Assembly (NCBI GenBank): GCA_024138025.1
Contig: JAMXBD010002494.1
Span: forward strand, 62,001-126,000
Origin: Combretum micranthum
Taxonomy: Eukaryota > Streptophyta > Magnoliopsida > Myrtales > Combretaceae
Reading direction: 5' to 3'
Length of the DNA stretch: 64,000 nucleotides
The notes beneath the pieces were generated by a model. The model was not told the origin of the DNA, did not search any database, and saw only the letters and a program-made list of their open reading frames with translations. A program made the position numbers and the translations under genes. Below, piece after piece: positions 62,060-64,000 of this stretch. How positions within the stretch are numbered: position 1 is the first letter of the stretch; each line of letters opens with the position of its first letter.

Positions 62060-62269
62060 CTAATATCTCAAATGCCATAAGTGTGGTTCATCATTTTGCA
62101 CACTTTGGAAGGCTAATTCATCATTAAGAGATATAGATAATGAAAGGACTTTATTCATACCCATCCTTACTTTTGCAACAATGCAATTCTTCTTCTCATT
62201 AGTAATAATGCTCTTACCATTATAAAAAATCACCATATAATCTCTTTGCAATAATTGACTAACACTCAA
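62060..62269 (-). pseudogene. pol: Copia GAG-pre-integrase segment
   Basis: The minus strand ends with EPHLWHLRY, the conserved lead-in to copia integrase. It is separated from the core by a stop at 62,058-62,060. Confidence 0.7.
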
Positions 62270-62280
62270 TAAATTTTAAG

Positions 62281-62679
62281 TCAATTTAAGGACATAATGA
62301 AGTCATAAATCAGTTTAGAACTACCTCCTTTAGTGTCTACAACAATAACTCCTTTTCCCATGATTTCATGAGTCTTACCATCTCCAAGCTTTACTTCAGA
62401 TTTGAATTTATCATCAAACTCAACAAACAACTCCTTATTCCCAGTCATGTGATTACTACATCCACTATCAACATACCAAATATTCTCAAATGATTGCTCA
62501 GCATTCATACAAGCATAAAATACATGTTTATCTTGATTTTCCTTAGAGAAATTTACATTTTTATCTTCTTCTCGATCTTTGAAATAGAAATCCTTTTCTA
62601 AATGATTGGGATTTCTGCATCTCTTGCATCTAAAATGAAAATCCCTAGAATCATGGCCAAATTCTTGCATATGTGACAT
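62281..62679 (-). pseudogene. gag-pol: Copia Gag zinc knuckle and aspartic protease
   Basis: A zinc knuckle (CKRCRNPNHLEKDF) has lost its last Cys, replaced by Phe. The protease follows with NIWYVDSGCSNHMTG, where D-S-G is the catalytic triplet of copia proteases, and KLGDGKTHEIMGKG. The frame is open for 132 codons. Confidence 0.85.
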
Positions 62680-62895
62680 TGAGATGTATTACTCCTCATA
62701 TTGGATTCTCTTCCTCTACCTTGACCTCGAGAACTCTAGTATCTACCATGTCCATGAGCAGAGTTGGAGGAGCTTCCTTAATTATTTCCATATTTATCTT
62801 GCCACCTTCTTTGTTGCCTGTTATATTAACTTTCAAATGGAAGGCCTGCTCGAGATTTTGAGTAGAAAATCTACTTAAACGTTTTTCATGGGCTT

Positions 62896-63520
62896 CTAAT
62901 GATCCATAAGTTCATCCAAAGATAATTTTGATAAATCCTTAGATTCTTCAATAACGGCAATAATATGCTTAAATTTTGCAGGCAAACTTCTCAATACTTT
63001 CTCCACAATTCTTTTATCTGGAATTATGTCTCCATAACCTCTAATTTGGTTGATAATAACTATAACTCTCGAGAAAAATTCCTGTACCTCTTCATTATCT
63101 TTCATGAAAAAATGATCAAAATCTCTCCATAGATTCTGAAGTTTAATAGAAATAACTTTATCATGACCTCCATATTGCTTTCTTAAAATTTCCCAAGATC
63201 ATGTGTACTGGTTGCACCCATAATTCATGGTAAAATTGTTTGATTGACCCCTTGTTGGATGAAAGACAATGCTTTTGCATCTTTCATGGTATTTTCTTTA
63301 TGCTCTTTTCGTTGAGATATGGTCTAAGTTGCTTTTACCTCTGGACTAGCAATAGCACTTTAATAACCTTCTTCAATGATATCCCATAAATCTTGTGAGA
63401 TAAATAATGTTTTCATCATCATGCTTCATATATCACATTTTTCTCCGATAAAAATAGGAATGCCTTGTTGGGAAAAATTAAATGCAACATTATTGCTTGT
63501 TAATGCCATGGTTAAGGTTT
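62896..63520 (-). pseudogene. gag: Copia Gag N-terminal and middle part
   Basis: The clearest piece (63,105-62,896) reads EVQEFFSRVIVIINQIRGYG, then KRIVEKVLRSLPAKFKHI and LSLDELM, the standard UBN2-type Gag domain. The upstream N-terminus (63,106-63,520) is in broken frames, with a start-like ATG at about 63,510 (MALTSNN). Confidence 0.8.
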
Positions 63521-63571
63521 GTGTTTATAGTGTTTGAATGTGTAGGTTTGTATATAAGAAAAAGGGGTTTG

Positions 63572-63583
63572 GCTTTCATACCA
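63572..63583 (-). other. Altered primer-binding site of the copia element
   Basis: On the minus strand it reads TGGTATGAAAGC. This differs at two positions from the usual TGGTATCAGAGC, six bases inside the LTR. Confidence 0.6.
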
Positions 63584-63589
63584 AAAATA

Positions 63590-63981
63590 TGTTGGGCGCA
63601 ATATTAATGCTAATAAATTATGGAGGCATGGAGTGGAGCAAAATATATCTCATAACATATATTCATATATAGAAAAAATATTACATCAGATGGTACATGA
63701 TCAAGTCCTTTTATAGGAATTGCTAGCGGTAACACAAATCGTAGAATATGCTATATTCAAGTTGTTGATAGCTTAAAAAAAACAATCAATAGCTGTCAGA
63801 GGCTTTCAAGATTTGGTTGTAATTAACCCAGCTAATATCTTGAGAGAAAAAAGAAAGGTCAAGCTGTGAAAACTATAAACTCCAGTAAGGTGATCTTTGA
63901 AAAGTCAAAGCAAATTTGTTGTGCTTGAGTTGTGTTTTATGAATTTCTATTGCCTAAAACTGCAAATTACTAATTTTAACA
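63590..63981 (-). repeat. 5' LTR of the copia element
   Basis: It begins TGTTGGGCGC and ends TTTTAACA, followed by CACAC, the target duplication. Confidence 0.92.
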
Positions 63982-64000
63982 CACACATTCATATAAAAGA

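Larger units (their letters stand above)
59059..63981 (-). mobile_element. Complete Ty1/copia retrotransposon
   Basis: CACAC at 59,054-59,058 and 63,982-63,986 is an exact 5-bp duplication. LTRs of 395 and 392 bp begin TGTTG and end TTAACA. On the minus strand the order is Gag, protease, integrase, RT, RNase H, the Ty1/copia order. A purine tract (GCAAATTAAGAGAGGG) abuts the left LTR. The primer-binding site is altered. Frames are broken in several places, so it cannot move by itself. Confidence 0.92.

Noticed and set aside
1..64000. CRISPR arrays, operons, phage-like or other prokaryotic systems
   Set aside because: The window is plant nuclear DNA; the direct repeats seen are LTRs, MITEs and minisatellites with no spacer-repeat pattern.

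Overview
This is an AT-rich flowering-plant nuclear window. The evidence is split plant-type genes, a TGA-class bZIP gene with the introns expected for that family, an F-box/DUF295 gene, and plant LTR retrotransposons of recognisable lineages (SIRE-like copia, another copia, Tekay/Del-like and Reina-like chromoviruses, and a Tat/Ogre-like solo LTR). The TGA sequence and the elements fit a eudicot. I cannot name the species.

Layout. 1-11,695 is a nest of retrotransposon remains on the + strand. It holds the 3' part of a SIRE-like copia element with its 1.6 kb LTR (1-3,167), lying against a Tekay-type LTR (3,168-10,613). That LTR is itself split by a second Tekay-type LTR (3,412-7,261). 11,701-27,048 is a complete but decayed Tekay/Del-type element on the minus strand. 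It has perfect 5-bp target duplications (CAATG), a primer-binding site, a polypurine tract, Gag with three zinc knuckles, protease, RT, RNase H, integrase and a chromodomain. Its left LTR carries a 2.56 kb Tat/Ogre-like solo LTR (14,591-17,146) with its own AAAAT duplication. 27,054-33,600 is mostly AT-rich intergenic DNA with small MITE-like repeats.

33,965-45,113 is the main host gene, a clade II (TGA2/5/6-type) bZIP transcription factor in 11 coding exons on the + strand. Its last intron, 5.4 kb long, contains a degraded chromovirus. The exon structure is complete, but five or six 1-2 nt deletions break the frame. A convergent F-box/DUF295 gene lies at 47,585-48,675 on the minus strand and carries one 1-nt frameshift near its start. 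Between the two genes are a second copy of a MITE also present upstream of the TGA gene, and a 607-bp hAT-like element with 8-bp duplications.

48,676-51,950 is intergenic with LTR-like debris. 51,956-57,562 is a complete, decayed Reina-type chromovirus (minus strand, duplication CTTTT). 59,059-63,981 is a complete, decayed Ty1/copia element (minus strand, duplication CACAC).

How it fits together. Only two host genes are visible: a DNA-binding regulator of the salicylate/xenobiotic response class and an unrelated F-box protein. Everything else is repeat DNA. I found no operon-like, CRISPR-like or otherwise novel system. The observations most worth checking are the pattern of tiny deletions shared by both host genes (assembly error or gene death), the nested insertions with readable target duplications, and the repeats sitting in and around the TGA gene.
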